A stretch of 64,000 bases of DNA from Alkalibacterium subtropicum (GTDB lineage Bacteria > Bacillota > Bacilli > Lactobacillales > Carnobacteriaceae_A): the NCBI RefSeq assembly GCF_900112455.1, contig NZ_FOLT01000001.1, positions 186,001 through 250,000 of the forward strand, in the 5' to 3' direction. Made by a program: the position numbers and the translations under genes. Shown in pieces: positions 29,622-39,355 of the stretch. Below the pieces are notes generated by a model. It made no database searches, was not told where the DNA came from, and saw nothing but the letters and a program-made list of their open reading frames with translations. Position 1 is the stretch's first letter, and the number at the start of each line of letters is the position of its first letter.

Positions 29622-31661
29622 ATGACGTTGTCGATCGAAGACCCGATCGCTGGATTGAGCGGAGTGGGTGAAAAAAGAGCAGAAGCATTAAATGAACTGG
29701 GAATAAATACCATCAGTGACCTGCTGACCTATTTTCCTTTCCGGTTTGAAGATTTAACAGCTAAATCGATCGACGAGATCGAAGATAATGAAAAAGTCGT
29801 TCTGGAAGGGGTTGCGATTTCCGAAGGAACAGTTTCTTACTTTGGCAGAAAAAGAAATCGTCTGACTTTTCGGATGAACTGTGATCATGTCATCGTCTCT
29901 GTCACGTTCTTCAATCAGCCTTATTTAAAGAAACAGATCGAAACAGGTAAAGAAATAAAAGTATTCGGCAAATGGGATGGTATCAGAAAACAGCTGAGTG
30001 GCATCAAGATCCTCTCATCGGATTCGGCCAGCGATCAGGAAGCTATTTATCATTCTTCAAAAAAAATCAGACAGTCTACGATCTTTAAACTCATTGAAAA
30101 GGCCTGGGACCAATACAAGGACGTGATCCCGGAAGATGTGCCCGATCCCTTGCGCCGGAAGCATAACCTTCTGACCCGCAAAGAAATGATTTATCGCATG
30201 CATTTTCCTGCTGACAGTAGAGAGTTGGAAGAAGCGCGGTATTCTGTGATTTTCAGGGAGTTCTTCATTTATCAGTTGAGGATGGCCTGGATAAAGCGGC
30301 AGACGAAACTGGCTCAGAATGGGCTGACGATCGATTATGATGTCAGACAGTTGAAAATGTTTTTTGATTCGCTTCCATATGAACTGACCCAGGCTCAAAA
30401 ACGGGTCGTGAATGAAGTATGTAAAGATTTGAAAATAAAAGGACAGATGTTCAGGCTGCTTCAGGGGGATGTAGGGAGTGGAAAAACCGTCGTTGCGGCT
30501 TCCGCGATACTGGCAGCTAAGACGGCCGGAAAACAGTCTGCCTTGATGGCACCGACAGAGATCCTGGCCACACAGCACAAACAGTCTTTGGATGAAATGT
30601 TTGATAAAACCGAGATCAATGTAGAATTGCTGACCGGATCGACCAGACGGAAAGAACGCGACAAGATACTGGCGAGATTAAGAACAGGAGATATCGACTG
30701 TCTCATCGGTACCCATGCGCTGATTCAGGAAGGTGTCGTTTTTGATTCGCTGGCCTTAGTGATCACGGATGAACAGCACCGGTTTGGGGTCGATCAGAGA
30801 AAAAATCTGAGAGAAAAGGGATTGAATCCCGACGTGCTGTTTATGACAGCCACACCTATTCCACGAACGCTTTCCATTACAGCATACGGAGAGATGGATG
30901 TCTCGGTCATTGATGAAATGCCTTTGGGAAGAAAGCCAATATCCACTTACTGGATCCGACCGAAGCATTTTGACCGGATGACCGGCTTTTTGAAGAAGGA
31001 ACTGGAAAAAGGACACCAAGTCTATATCATCAGTCCGCTGATCGAAGAATCTGAAATGATGGATCTAGAAGATGTCACAGCACTTTATCACACTTATCAG
31101 GAAATCTTAGGAGACTCATTCACCGTCGGGCTTCTCCATGGAAAAATGTCTGCTTCAGAAAAAGAAGCGACTATGGAAGAGTTTCAGCGTAATGCTATAC
31201 AGGTCCTTGTGTCCACTACAGTCATCGAAGTAGGTGTCAACGTTCCGAATGCCACGCTGATGATCATTCATGATGCAGACCGCTTCGGACTGGCTCAGCT
31301 TCATCAACTAAGAGGACGCGTCGGACGTGGGGAACAGGAATCCTACTGCATACTGATCGCCGATCCTAAAGGTGAAAAAGGTGCAGAACGGATGCAGATC
31401 ATTACCGAGACCTCTGACGGGTTCGCCCTTAGTCAGCGGGATCTGGAAATGCGCGGACCGGGCAATATTTTCGGTAAAAAGCAATCAGGTCTTCCCGAAT
31501 TTAAAGTGGCGGATATCGTTGAAGATTTCAGTATACTGGAAGAAGCAAGAATGGCTGCTCAGCAGTTGATACAGACAGAAGCGTTTTATAACAAAGAAGA
31601 ATATAGTTCTTTAAGAAACAGTTTAGGAATAACTAAAGAGAATGAAATGATACTGGATTAG
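29622..31661 (+). CDS. recG: ATP-dependent DNA helicase RecG
   Basis: A 679-residue branch-migration helicase that regresses stalled replication forks. The N-terminal wedge (OB) domain begins LSGVGEKRAEALNELGI. The helicase core has GDVGSGKTVVA (Walker A), DEQHRFGV (Walker B), MTATPIPRTL, and late STTVIEVGVNVPNATLMIIHDADRFGLAQLHQLRGRVGRG. ATG 29622 with AGGTGG five bases upstream is preferred over GTG 29613. Neighbours fakA and plsX match the Bacillus order, without a fapR gene. Confidence 0.97.
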   Translation: MTLSIEDPIAGLSGVGEKRAEALNELGINTISDLLTYFPFRFEDLTAKSIDEIEDNEKVVLEGVAISEGTVSYFGRKRNRLTFRMNCDHVIVSVTFFNQPYLKKQIETGKEIKVFGKWDGIRKQLSGIKILSSDSASDQEAIYHSSKKIRQSTIFKLIEKAWDQYKDVIPEDVPDPLRRKHNLLTRKEMIYRMHFPADSRELEEARYSVIFREFFIYQLRMAWIKRQTKLAQNGLTIDYDVRQLKMFFDSLPYELTQAQKRVVNEVCKDLKIKGQMFRLLQGDVGSGKTVVAASAILAAKTAGKQSALMAPTEILATQHKQSLDEMFDKTEINVELLTGSTRRKERDKILARLRTGDIDCLIGTHALIQEGVVFDSLALVITDEQHRFGVDQRKNLREKGLNPDVLFMTATPIPRTLSITAYGEMDVSVIDEMPLGRKPISTYWIRPKHFDRMTGFLKKELEKGHQVYIISPLIEESEMMDLEDVTALYHTYQEILGDSFTVGLLHGKMSASEKEATMEEFQRNAIQVLVSTTVIEVGVNVPNATLMIIHDADRFGLAQLHQLRGRVGRGEQESYCILIADPKGEKGAERMQIITETSDGFALSQRDLEMRGPGNIFGKKQSGLPEFKVADIVEDFSILEEARMAAQQLIQTEAFYNKEEYSSLRNSLGITKENEMILD

Positions 31662-31686
31662 AGTTCAAATCGAGGAGGAAAAAATT

Positions 31687-32691
31687 ATGAGAATTGCTGT
31701 AGATGCGATGGGTGGAGACAATGCTCCATCAGAAATCGTAAAGGGATGTGTAAAAGCTGCAAGAGAATTCAGTGATGTCACCCTGGTGCTATATGGGAAA
31801 GAAGACCTGATCCGCGAAGGGTTGGATGAGTCATTGACCAATATAGAAATCGTTCATACGGATGAAAAAATATTAAGTGAAGATGATCCTGTCCGTTCAA
31901 TAAGAAGAAAGAAAGAAGCTTCGATGGTCAAAGCCGCTTTATCTGTAAAGAATGGAGAGAACCATGCCCTGTTCTCAGCAGGGAATACAGGGGCGCTTCT
32001 GGCCGCCGGTACGTTGCTGATCGGAAGAATGAAAGGCGTCGACCGTCCCGGACTGTTAGGTACGTTCCCGTCACTTTCTGACAAACGTTCGGTCTTTCAT
32101 ATGATAGATCTTGGAGCCAACGCTGATTCAAAACCGTTGAATATCAATCAGTATGCCACTTTAGGGACACAGTATGCCAGACATGTACATGGCATTGAAT
32201 TTCCAACGGTCGGTCTGTTGAATAATGGTACAGAAGAAAACAAAGGCAGTCTACTCACAAAAGAAGCCTATCAGTTATTAAAAGACAATAAAGAAATCAG
32301 CTTTGTCGGGAATGTGGAAGCTAGAGAACTTCTGAATGGTGTGGCAGATGTCGTTGTAACGGATGGCTTTACCGGTAATGCCGTTTTGAAAACCATTGAA
32401 GGTACGGCTTTGTCGATGATGACTGTATTAAAAAATTCTATTTACAATAATGGGGTCAAAGCAAAAGTAGGGGGCCTGCTGCTCAAAGACAGCCTTAAAG
32501 GCATGAAAGATTTGCTGGACTACTCAAAATATGGTGGGGCCGTTCTCTTCGGCGTGAAAGCACCAGTTATAAAAACACATGGGTCAGCTACAGCAGAACC
32601 TGTTTATCACACCATACGTCAGATAAGAGAAATGCTGGACTCAAAATTGCTGGAAGAACTGATCACTTATTTCGAACACGCTGAAAACTAA
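31687..32691 (+). CDS. plsX: Phosphate acyltransferase PlsX
   Basis: A 334-residue peripheral membrane enzyme making acyl-phosphate from acyl-ACP for phospholipid synthesis. It begins with the family signature IAVDAMGGDNAPSEIVKG and contains ALFSAGNTGALLAAG, VDRPGL and VVVTDGFTGNAVLKT. The ATG follows CGAGGAGG. It lies 25 bases after recG and is followed by acpP; fabD and fabG are not between them. Confidence 0.97.
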   Translation: MRIAVDAMGGDNAPSEIVKGCVKAAREFSDVTLVLYGKEDLIREGLDESLTNIEIVHTDEKILSEDDPVRSIRRKKEASMVKAALSVKNGENHALFSAGNTGALLAAGTLLIGRMKGVDRPGLLGTFPSLSDKRSVFHMIDLGANADSKPLNINQYATLGTQYARHVHGIEFPTVGLLNNGTEENKGSLLTKEAYQLLKDNKEISFVGNVEARELLNGVADVVVTDGFTGNAVLKTIEGTALSMMTVLKNSIYNNGVKAKVGGLLLKDSLKGMKDLLDYSKYGGAVLFGVKAPVIKTHGSATAEPVYHTIRQIREMLDSKLLEELITYFEHAEN

Positions 32692-32863
32692 ACACAACTC
32701 AGGTAGTCAATAAGTTATGAAGAAAATTATATTTTTTCTGAAAATGATGGAAATTACAAAAAGAATGCGATACAATTACATTTGTGCATCAAATGATAAT
32801 TTGGTAATAGGCTTATGAAAAAGCAATAACAGATCCCTATTACTGTTCAAAGGAGCGAAAAAA

Positions 32864-33103
32864 ATGACAGAACAAGAAGTTTTTGAAAAAGTACAGGCGA
32901 TCATCGTAGAACGACTAGGTGTAGACGAAGACAAGATTTCTCGAGATACGACGTTTAAAGATGATTTAGGTGCAGATTCACTCGATGTCGTTGAGCTTGT
33001 CATGGAGCTGGAAGATACTTTCGGCAGAGAGATTTCTGACGAAGATGCTGAACAAATCACAACAGTTGGGAAAGCAGTTGATTACATACATTCGAATTTA
33101 TAG
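32864..33103 (+). CDS. acpP: Acyl carrier protein
   Basis: A 79-residue acidic carrier of growing fatty acids. The phosphopantetheine attachment serine is S39 in [18 protein letters not shown]. Its size, charge and four-helix pattern are typical. The ATG follows AAAGGAGCG. It has its own 170-base upstream gap with a possible TACAAT -10 (32771-32776). It supplies the substrate carrier used by PlsX. Confidence 0.97.
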   Translation: MTEQEVFEKVQAIIVERLGVDEDKISRDTTFKDDLGADSLDVVELVMELEDTFGREISDEDAEQITTVGKAVDYIHSNL

Positions 33104-33109
33104 AAATAG

Positions 33110-33139
33110 TTGAACAAAATTTTACTATTATAATATAAT
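33110..33139 (+). promoter_or_regulatory. Possible upstream promoter of the opp operon
   Basis: TTGAAC (33110-33115), 18-base spacer, TATAAT (33134-33139), immediately after acpP. Confidence 0.45.
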
Positions 33140-33203
33140 GAGAAATAAATGATAGGAAAATGCTTGAAATTTTAACCAATTGTTATAAAATTAGAAATAA
33201 GCA

Positions 33204-33232
33204 TTGATATGTTAATGAAAACAGTGTATAAT
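33204..33232 (+). promoter_or_regulatory. Promoter of the opp operon
   Basis: TTGATA (33204-33209), exactly 17 bases, TATAAT (33227-33232). This is the best promoter in the gap before oppD. A leader hairpin (33284-33320, with perfect TTCGAGAA/TTCTCGAA core at 33289-33296 and 33309-33316) follows before the ribosome site. Confidence 0.75.
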
Positions 33233-33341
33233 TCGATTTATATTATTAAGCTTTTGATTAGAAAAAGATGAAAGTTTAGTGATTTTCTTTCGAGAAGTAT
33301 AAAATTGTTTCTCGAAGAAGGAAAGCATAGGAGGTTAAGTA

Positions 33342-34346
33342 GTGGCCGTCGAACGTAGTTTGTTAGAGATTAACAACTTAGAGACAGGGTTTCGTTTTGG
33401 AGATATATATCATAATGCAGTTGATGGTGTTTCATTAACATTAGAGAACAATGAAATACTTGCCATTGTTGGTGAATCCGGATGTGGGAAATCTACACTG
33501 GCAACATCGATTATGGGGCTGCACGATCCAAAGAATACCGAGATCAAGGGAGAAGTTATTTATAAAGATTTAAACCTTCTTGATTTGAACGAAAAGTTGT
33601 ATAACCGTATCAGAGGAAATGACATTGGCATGATTTTCCAGGATCCACTGGGGTCATTGAATCCATTAATGACCATATATAGACAGATTTCGGAAGCCTT
33701 GGAATATCATTCAGATTTAAATGAAGAGCAGAGAAAAGCTAGAGTATTAGAATTACTCAATCAAGTGGGGATTCCACGCCCAGAGCAAATCATGAAAAAC
33801 TATCCGCATGAATTATCCGGAGGGATGAGACAAAGGGTCGTTATTGCCATAGCTCTGGCAAATAAACCCCCAGTAATCATTGCTGATGAGCCGACAACCG
33901 CACTGGATGTTACCATTCAAGCACAGATCCTTGACTTGATGGTCGACATTCAGGATGAAACGGGATCTGGGATCATCCTGATCACGCACGACTTAGGTGT
34001 TGTTGCCGAAACAGCGGACAGAGTAGCTGTCATGTATGCTGGCCAGATCGTGGAGGAAGCTCCGGTTGAAGAATTGTTTGCGAATCCGAAACACCCTTAT
34101 ACTCGGTCATTGCTGAACTCGATTCCGCATGAGCTTGAAGGGGAAGATGATGAGCTCCATGTTATTCACGGAACTGTACCATCTCTGCAGAAATTACCAA
34201 GAAAAGGGTGCCGATTTGCTCCGCGGATCCCGTGGATCCCTGAAGAAGCACATGAAGAAAATCCAGTTTTACATGAAGTCAGTCCCAACCACAAAGTGAG
34301 ATGTACATGCTGGAAAGATTTCCACTTTGAAGGGGAGGATAAGTGA
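33342..34346 (+). CDS. oppD: Oligopeptide ABC transporter ATP-binding protein OppD
   Basis: A 334-residue ATPase of a peptide importer. Walker [10 protein letters not shown] is at residues 44-52. The signature motif is LSGGMRQRV, Walker [12 protein letters not shown], and the C-terminal oligopeptide-transporter extension with the conserved GCRFAPRIP-like cysteine region follows. It starts with GTG at 33342 after ATAGGAGG. It is the first gene of oppDFBCA. Confidence 0.95.
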   Translation: MAVERSLLEINNLETGFRFGDIYHNAVDGVSLTLENNEILAIVGESGCGKSTLATSIMGLHDPKNTEIKGEVIYKDLNLLDLNEKLYNRIRGNDIGMIFQDPLGSLNPLMTIYRQISEALEYHSDLNEEQRKARVLELLNQVGIPRPEQIMKNYPHELSGGMRQRVVIAIALANKPPVIIADEPTTALDVTIQAQILDLMVDIQDETGSGIILITHDLGVVAETADRVAVMYAGQIVEEAPVEELFANPKHPYTRSLLNSIPHELEGEDDELHVIHGTVPSLQKLPRKGCRFAPRIPWIPEEAHEENPVLHEVSPNHKVRCTCWKDFHFEGEDK

Positions 34347-34347
34347 T

Positions 34348-35340
34348 ATGGCTTTTTTAGAAGTTAAAGATTTGAAAGTACATTACCCGATCCGCGGAGG
34401 TATTTTAAATACTGTCCAGGACCATGTAAAAGCTGTCGATGGTGTGAATCTGTCGATAGAAAGCGGAAAAACTTACGGATTAGTAGGAGAGTCAGGGTCA
34501 GGTAAAACAACGATCGGGAAAACGATCATTGGTTTGGAAAAAGCTACATCCGGCAAAATTTTTTATGAAGGCGAGAATGTGACGAATAAAGCCCGAAGCA
34601 GGAAAAAGAAATATGCAAATTATAATAAAGATGTGCAGATGATTTTTCAGGATGCCACGTCATCTATGAATCCAAAAAAGCGGATCATTGATGTTATGGC
34701 AGAACCCATGCATAATTATTTTGACTACACACCTGGTGAAACAAAAAGGCGTGTGGCTGAATTGCTTGAAATCGTCGGGATGAACGCAGAAGCCATGTAT
34801 AAGTATCCTCATGAATTTTCAGGAGGACAGCGTCAAAGGATAGGTGTTGCACGAGCAGTAGCTAGTGACCCTAAACTGATTATTGCTGACGAACCGACAT
34901 CTGCATTGGACTTATCTGTACAAGCTCAAGTGTTGAATTTTATGAGACGCATTCAAAAAGAATATGGGTTAAGCTATCTCTTTATTTCCCACGACTTGGG
35001 TGTTGTTCAGCATATGTCAGATGATATAGCGATCATGCACAGAGGAAGATTCGTAGAACAAGGTTCGAAAGAAGCTATCTACAAGAATCCGCAGCATATA
35101 TATACGAAACGTTTGCTGTCCGCGATCCCTGACATGGATCCTACCACGCGAAAAGCGCATAAAGTTGAAAGGCAGCGTGTCGAAGCAGAATACGATGCTC
35201 AGGAAACGGAATACTACGATCCGAATGGCCGTGTTTATGACTTGCAGCGATACGATAACGATCATTTGGTTGCTCTAAAACCAGAAGAACCTAATGCATC
35301 ATTACAAAATGAAAAAGTTAAGACTGGAGGGGAAAGTTAA
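34348..35340 (+). CDS. oppF: Oligopeptide ABC transporter ATP-binding protein OppF
   Basis: A 330-residue second ATPase of the importer. Walker A GESGSGKT is at residues 47-54, the signature is FSGGQRQRIG and Walker B is IIADEPTSALD. The C-terminal extension is longer and more acidic than usual. ATG 34348, one base after the oppD stop, has AGGGGAGGA eight bases upstream; an in-frame TTG at 34327 inside oppD is less likely. Confidence 0.95.
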   Translation: MAFLEVKDLKVHYPIRGGILNTVQDHVKAVDGVNLSIESGKTYGLVGESGSGKTTIGKTIIGLEKATSGKIFYEGENVTNKARSRKKKYANYNKDVQMIFQDATSSMNPKKRIIDVMAEPMHNYFDYTPGETKRRVAELLEIVGMNAEAMYKYPHEFSGGQRQRIGVARAVASDPKLIIADEPTSALDLSVQAQVLNFMRRIQKEYGLSYLFISHDLGVVQHMSDDIAIMHRGRFVEQGSKEAIYKNPQHIYTKRLLSAIPDMDPTTRKAHKVERQRVEAEYDAQETEYYDPNGRVYDLQRYDNDHLVALKPEEPNASLQNEKVKTGGES

Positions 35341-35342
35341 TC

Positions 35343-36302
35343 ATGTGGAAAACAATTATCAGGCGTGTTCTATTGATGATTCCTCAAATTCTTATCTTAA
35401 GTATTCTTATTTTTATCATTGCAGACTTCATGCCGGGTGATCCGTTCACCGGTATGATCGATCCGAACCTGGATCCGGCTCAGCTGGATGCAATGAGAGA
35501 AGCTTATGGATTGAACGATCCTCTGCCAGTCAAGTATGTCAGATGGATGTCTAATGCCTTCCAGGGCGACTTCGGTAGAAGTTTCAATTATCAGCAGCCG
35601 GTTACGTCAGTTATTGCAGGAAGGATCGGTAATACGATCAGACTCTCTCTATTGTCTATAATATTTACCTACCTTATTGGCTTGCCTCTAGGTATATTAG
35701 CAGGACGATATAACGAATCGGTTTTAGATAAGACAGTCCTTGTTTATAACTTTGTAAGTTTCGCGGTGCCGATCTTCGTCTTAGCCTTGCTTATGGTCTG
35801 GGTGTTCGGTTACAACTTGAACTGGTTCCCTGCTCGAGGCAGTATCAGTATAAGTGCTGAAACGCAATGGGAAATCTGGACGAGTCAATTGTATCACCTG
35901 ATTTTACCATCTATAACGACCGCAATACTTGGAACAACTGCGATCATTCAATATCTCAGAAGTGAAATTATCGATGCAAAAGTTTCAGACTATGTTAAAA
36001 CAGCGCGTTCAAAGGGCGTGCCGATTCAAAAAGTGTATACCAAGCATATCTTAAGAAATGCATCCCTGCCGATTGCTTCAGGATTCGGCTTCACGATCGT
36101 CAGTTTATTCACAGGTTCTATTTTTATTGAACAAATCTTTGTATACCGCGGGATGGGATATTTATTCCTCCAATCAATCAACACGCGTGATTATAGTGTC
36201 ATTTTCGTATTAGTCTTATTCTATGGTTTCATGGCTTTGGTCGGAACACTATTATCTGACTTGATACTTATGGCAGTAGATCCGCGGATCAGGATTGATT
36301 AG
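35343..36302 (+). CDS. oppB: Oligopeptide ABC transporter permease OppB
   Basis: A 319-residue inner permease with six membrane helices. It shows the N-terminal MPGDPF motif and the permease EAA-like loop YVKTARSKGVPIQKVYTKHILRNA, which contacts the ATPases. It starts three bases after oppF with GGAGGGGAAAG upstream. It should pair with OppC, which is frameshifted here. Confidence 0.95.
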   Translation: MWKTIIRRVLLMIPQILILSILIFIIADFMPGDPFTGMIDPNLDPAQLDAMREAYGLNDPLPVKYVRWMSNAFQGDFGRSFNYQQPVTSVIAGRIGNTIRLSLLSIIFTYLIGLPLGILAGRYNESVLDKTVLVYNFVSFAVPIFVLALLMVWVFGYNLNWFPARGSISISAETQWEIWTSQLYHLILPSITTAILGTTAIIQYLRSEIIDAKVSDYVKTARSKGVPIQKVYTKHILRNASLPIASGFGFTIVSLFTGSIFIEQIFVYRGMGYLFLQSINTRDYSVIFVLVLFYGFMALVGTLLSDLILMAVDPRIRID

Positions 36303-36337
36303 AATGAATCTTCTACAGAAAGGAATGAATAACTCTT

Positions 36338-37284
36338 ATGGCAACAAATAAAGATGCAGAATCAGCCGTTTTATCTGATGATGAGGCTGTTTCCACCCCA
36401 CCCATGGGATTCAAAGTAATTGTCCGTGAATTTGCTAAAGACAAACTGGCTATGTTCTCACTGGTTCTATTGATCCTTATTCTGGCAACTGTATTCATCT
36501 GGTCTTTTCTTATTGATCAGACAGCAGTTCAGCGTGTCAGTTTATGGGATTCTTATCTGCCACCGATGTCAATGAGTGAAGATCCGCTTTATGAGGGAAC
36601 GAGATATATACTGGGTACAGACTCAGCAGGTCGTGATATTTTTGGTCTTCTGCTGATCGGTGCACGTAATTCACTTATTTTAGGCTGGACGGTTACTGTC
36701 ATATCGAGTGGAATAGGAATCGTTGTCGGAATTTTAGCAGCCTACTATGCCGGTTTAGTTGATAATGTCATCATGCGTATTATTGATTTCATTATGATAT
36801 TACCTCAACTGATGATCATTATTATCTTTGTTACGATCGTACCGGATTATAATGTGTTTTCATTCGCAGCTATACTGATTCTTTTCAGCTGGCACGGTCA
36901 GGCCCGTTTCATACGTGGACGAGCGCTGACAGTTGGACGATTAGATTTTATCAGTGCATCCAAAACGATGGGAACACCTTCATTTGTTATTATGCTTCGT
37001 GAGATGATGCCGAATATAAGTTCATTGATCATTGTTAATTTGACCTTGAACTTTGCAGGTAGTGTTGGCTTAGAAACAGGGTATCTTATCTTGGATTCGG
37101 TTTACCGACCGGAACACCAAGTTTAGGTACGTTAGTTTCCTACGCCACAAATCCAGATATTCTGGAAAATAAAGCTTGGGTTTGGTTACCAGCTTCAACC
37201 TTGATTTTAGTGTTGGTGCTGTGTATAAACTACGTCGGTCGCGCGCTTCAACGTTCGGCAGACGCAAAACAAAGATTAGGATAA
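36338..37284 (+). pseudogene. oppC: Oligopeptide ABC transporter permease OppC, single-base frameshift
   Basis: The first 256 or so residues read as a normal OppC: a cytoplasmic N-terminus, a membrane helix, the DSAGRDIFGLLLIGARNSL motif, and the EAA-like loop SASKTMGTPSFVIMLREMMPN. After GLETG (about 37080) the frame goes out of register and stops at 37126. The next frame continues the protein perfectly as YLGFGLPTGTPSLGTLVSYA through a last helix to a stop at 37282-37284. Inserting one T near 37081-37082 restores LETGLSYLGFGLP and a 315-residue protein. The other opp genes are intact, so this may be a sequencing error, a recent mutation, or phase variation. Confidence 0.85.
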
Positions 37285-37302
37285 GAGAAGGGGAGAAAGA
37301 AT

Positions 37303-39189
37303 ATGTCAAACAAGAAAAGATACAGAATGTTAGCAAGTACTGCTGCCGTAGCATTTCTACTAGCAGCTTGCGGTAACGGGGATACGGAAGACACATCAGA
37401 AGGTACCGATAATGGAACAGACACTTCTGAAGAAGTAGATGAAGAGGCTTCAGACGGAGAAACTGATGGTCCGGCACCGATCGAATTCGATCAGCGTGTT
37501 GAAAACGAGGGAGAAGCTATAGACGGTGGAACGCTCAGCATTGGTTTTGTATCTGATTCACCGTTTACGGGGATTTTTAACTGGGAATTATATTCAGGTA
37601 ATCCAGATGCTATGGTTATGGCTTATACCATGGGAGATTTACTTGGATACGATGAAAACTATCAATACGACGACTCCGGTGCAGCGACATTTGAGTTGGA
37701 TCAGGAAACGAACACGGTAACGATGACTGTGAAAGATGGCGTCATGTGGCATGACGGCACACCTGTTACCGCCGGAGATATTGCGTTCACACATGAAATC
37801 ATTGGTCACCCAGACTACACCGGGGTCCGTTACAGTGGGGATATTGCTAATATCGTTGGGATGGAAGCTTACCACACTGGTGAAGCGGACAGCATCGAAG
37901 GAATCACTATCGTAGACGATAAAACGATTGAAATCGAATATCAGTCTGTCGGAGTTCAAATGCTTCAAGCAGGTGGGGGAGTATGGGCTTATGCTGCACC
38001 ACGTCACTATTTAGAAGATATTCCGGTAGCAGAACTTGAGTCAGCACCTGAGATCCGCGAGAATCCATTAGGATTTGGACCGTTCAAGGTAGAAAATATC
38101 GTGCCGGGTGAATCTGTTTCATATACAGCATTTGAAGATTATTACCTTGGCGCACCTATGATCGACAGAATCGAATTAGAGACTGTCCCTACATCTTCTG
38201 CTGTAGCAGCTATGGAAAATGCTCAATATGACTTGTTCATCGATATGCCGACAGACCAATATGACACGTATAAAGATCTTCCAGGGTATACGATATTAGG
38301 TAGAGATGAAAATGCCTACACTTACATTGGTTTCAAATTAGGTGAATGGCAGGAAGCTGAAACAGATGAAGATGGAAACATCGTAGAACCAGCACAAAAC
38401 GTTTATGATCCTAATTCAAAAATGGCCGATAAGGACTTGAGACAGGCAATGGCTTATGCCCTTGACAACGATGCCGTTGGTGCACGATTCTACCAAGGTT
38501 TACGTCGTCGTGCAAACTCACCGATCATCCCTAACTTCGCTGATTACTATAATGAAGAGTTAGAAGGATATCCGTACGATCCAGAACGTGCAAATGAAAT
38601 CCTTGACGAAGCCGGGTATGAAGATGTCGATGGTGATGGCATGCGTGAAACGCCAGAAGGTGAAGAGTTAGTCATCAACTTTGCTTCAATGTCCGGTGGC
38701 GAAACCGCTGAACCTATTGTTGAATACTATATGCAATCTTGGGCTGGAATCGGGATTGACGTTCAATTGCTTGAAGGTCGCTTGCATGAGTTCAATTCAT
38801 TCTATGACCGTGTAGGAGCTGACGATCCACAGATCGACATTTATCAAGGGGCTTGGGGAACAGGTACGGATCCAACTCCTGAAGGATTATATGGACGCGA
38901 TGCGGCATTCAACTTTACGCGTTGGACTTCAGAAGAAAATGATGAGTTTATGGAGCAAATGACAAGTGCAGAAGGCTTTGACACTGAATGGCGTGCAGAA
39001 GTATTCAATGAATGGCAAGAATACTTCATGGAAGAACTCCCTGTTATTCCAACGCTCTTCCGTAAAGAAGTCTTCCCGGTCAATAACCGTGTCGGAGCTT
39101 ACGATATTTCTATCGGAACTAACCCAGACACACCGGGTGTAGGCTTGCATACGCTATACTTGATCGATGAAGAACGCGCAGGACAATAA
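37303..39189 (+). CDS. oppA: Oligopeptide ABC transporter substrate-binding lipoprotein OppA
   Basis: A 628-residue extracytoplasmic solute receptor. The signal peptide ends in the lipobox LLAAC with lipidated C23. Then comes a very acidic linker of about 45 residues, rich in D, E, T and G, and the family 5 binding fold with WHDGTPVTAGDIAFTHEI and the ENPLGFGPFKV region. It follows oppC by 18 bases and ends in a terminator. The acidic linker is the sort of surface seen in alkaliphiles and halophiles. Confidence 0.95.
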   Translation: MSNKKRYRMLASTAAVAFLLAACGNGDTEDTSEGTDNGTDTSEEVDEEASDGETDGPAPIEFDQRVENEGEAIDGGTLSIGFVSDSPFTGIFNWELYSGNPDAMVMAYTMGDLLGYDENYQYDDSGAATFELDQETNTVTMTVKDGVMWHDGTPVTAGDIAFTHEIIGHPDYTGVRYSGDIANIVGMEAYHTGEADSIEGITIVDDKTIEIEYQSVGVQMLQAGGGVWAYAAPRHYLEDIPVAELESAPEIRENPLGFGPFKVENIVPGESVSYTAFEDYYLGAPMIDRIELETVPTSSAVAAMENAQYDLFIDMPTDQYDTYKDLPGYTILGRDENAYTYIGFKLGEWQEAETDEDGNIVEPAQNVYDPNSKMADKDLRQAMAYALDNDAVGARFYQGLRRRANSPIIPNFADYYNEELEGYPYDPERANEILDEAGYEDVDGDGMRETPEGEELVINFASMSGGETAEPIVEYYMQSWAGIGIDVQLLEGRLHEFNSFYDRVGADDPQIDIYQGAWGTGTDPTPEGLYGRDAAFNFTRWTSEENDEFMEQMTSAEGFDTEWRAEVFNEWQEYFMEELPVIPTLFRKEVFPVNNRVGAYDISIGTNPDTPGVGLHTLYLIDEERAGQ

Positions 39190-39218
39190 AGTTAAATAGC
39201 ATAAATAAGCTAACGGAG

Positions 39219-39250
39219 AACACCCGGGAAACATTTCCGGGTGTTTTTTA
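39219..39250 (+). terminator. Terminator of the opp operon
   Basis: AACACCCGG (39219-39227) pairs with CCGGGTGTT (39237-39245), followed by a T run. Confidence 0.9.
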
Positions 39251-39261
39251 GTGTTAAATAG

Positions 39262-39290
39262 TTGTAGTTATTTTATTCTTGAGGTATGAT
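39262..39290 (+). promoter_or_regulatory. Candidate promoter of the ABC-crtN operon
   Basis: TTGTAG (39262-39267), 17-base spacer, TATGAT (39285-39290), 65 bases before the permease start codon. Confidence 0.6.
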
Positions 39291-39355
39291 AAAAGATAGA
39301 TTTCGATTTAATTAATTACTTCGAATTCAAAATAAAAAAACGATGAGGGTTACAT

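Noticed and set aside
37176-37376. Small plus-strand frame starting MGLVTSFNLDFS
   Set aside because: It is an out-of-frame reading of the frameshifted oppC tail and the start of oppA. The restored oppC frame explains this stretch.
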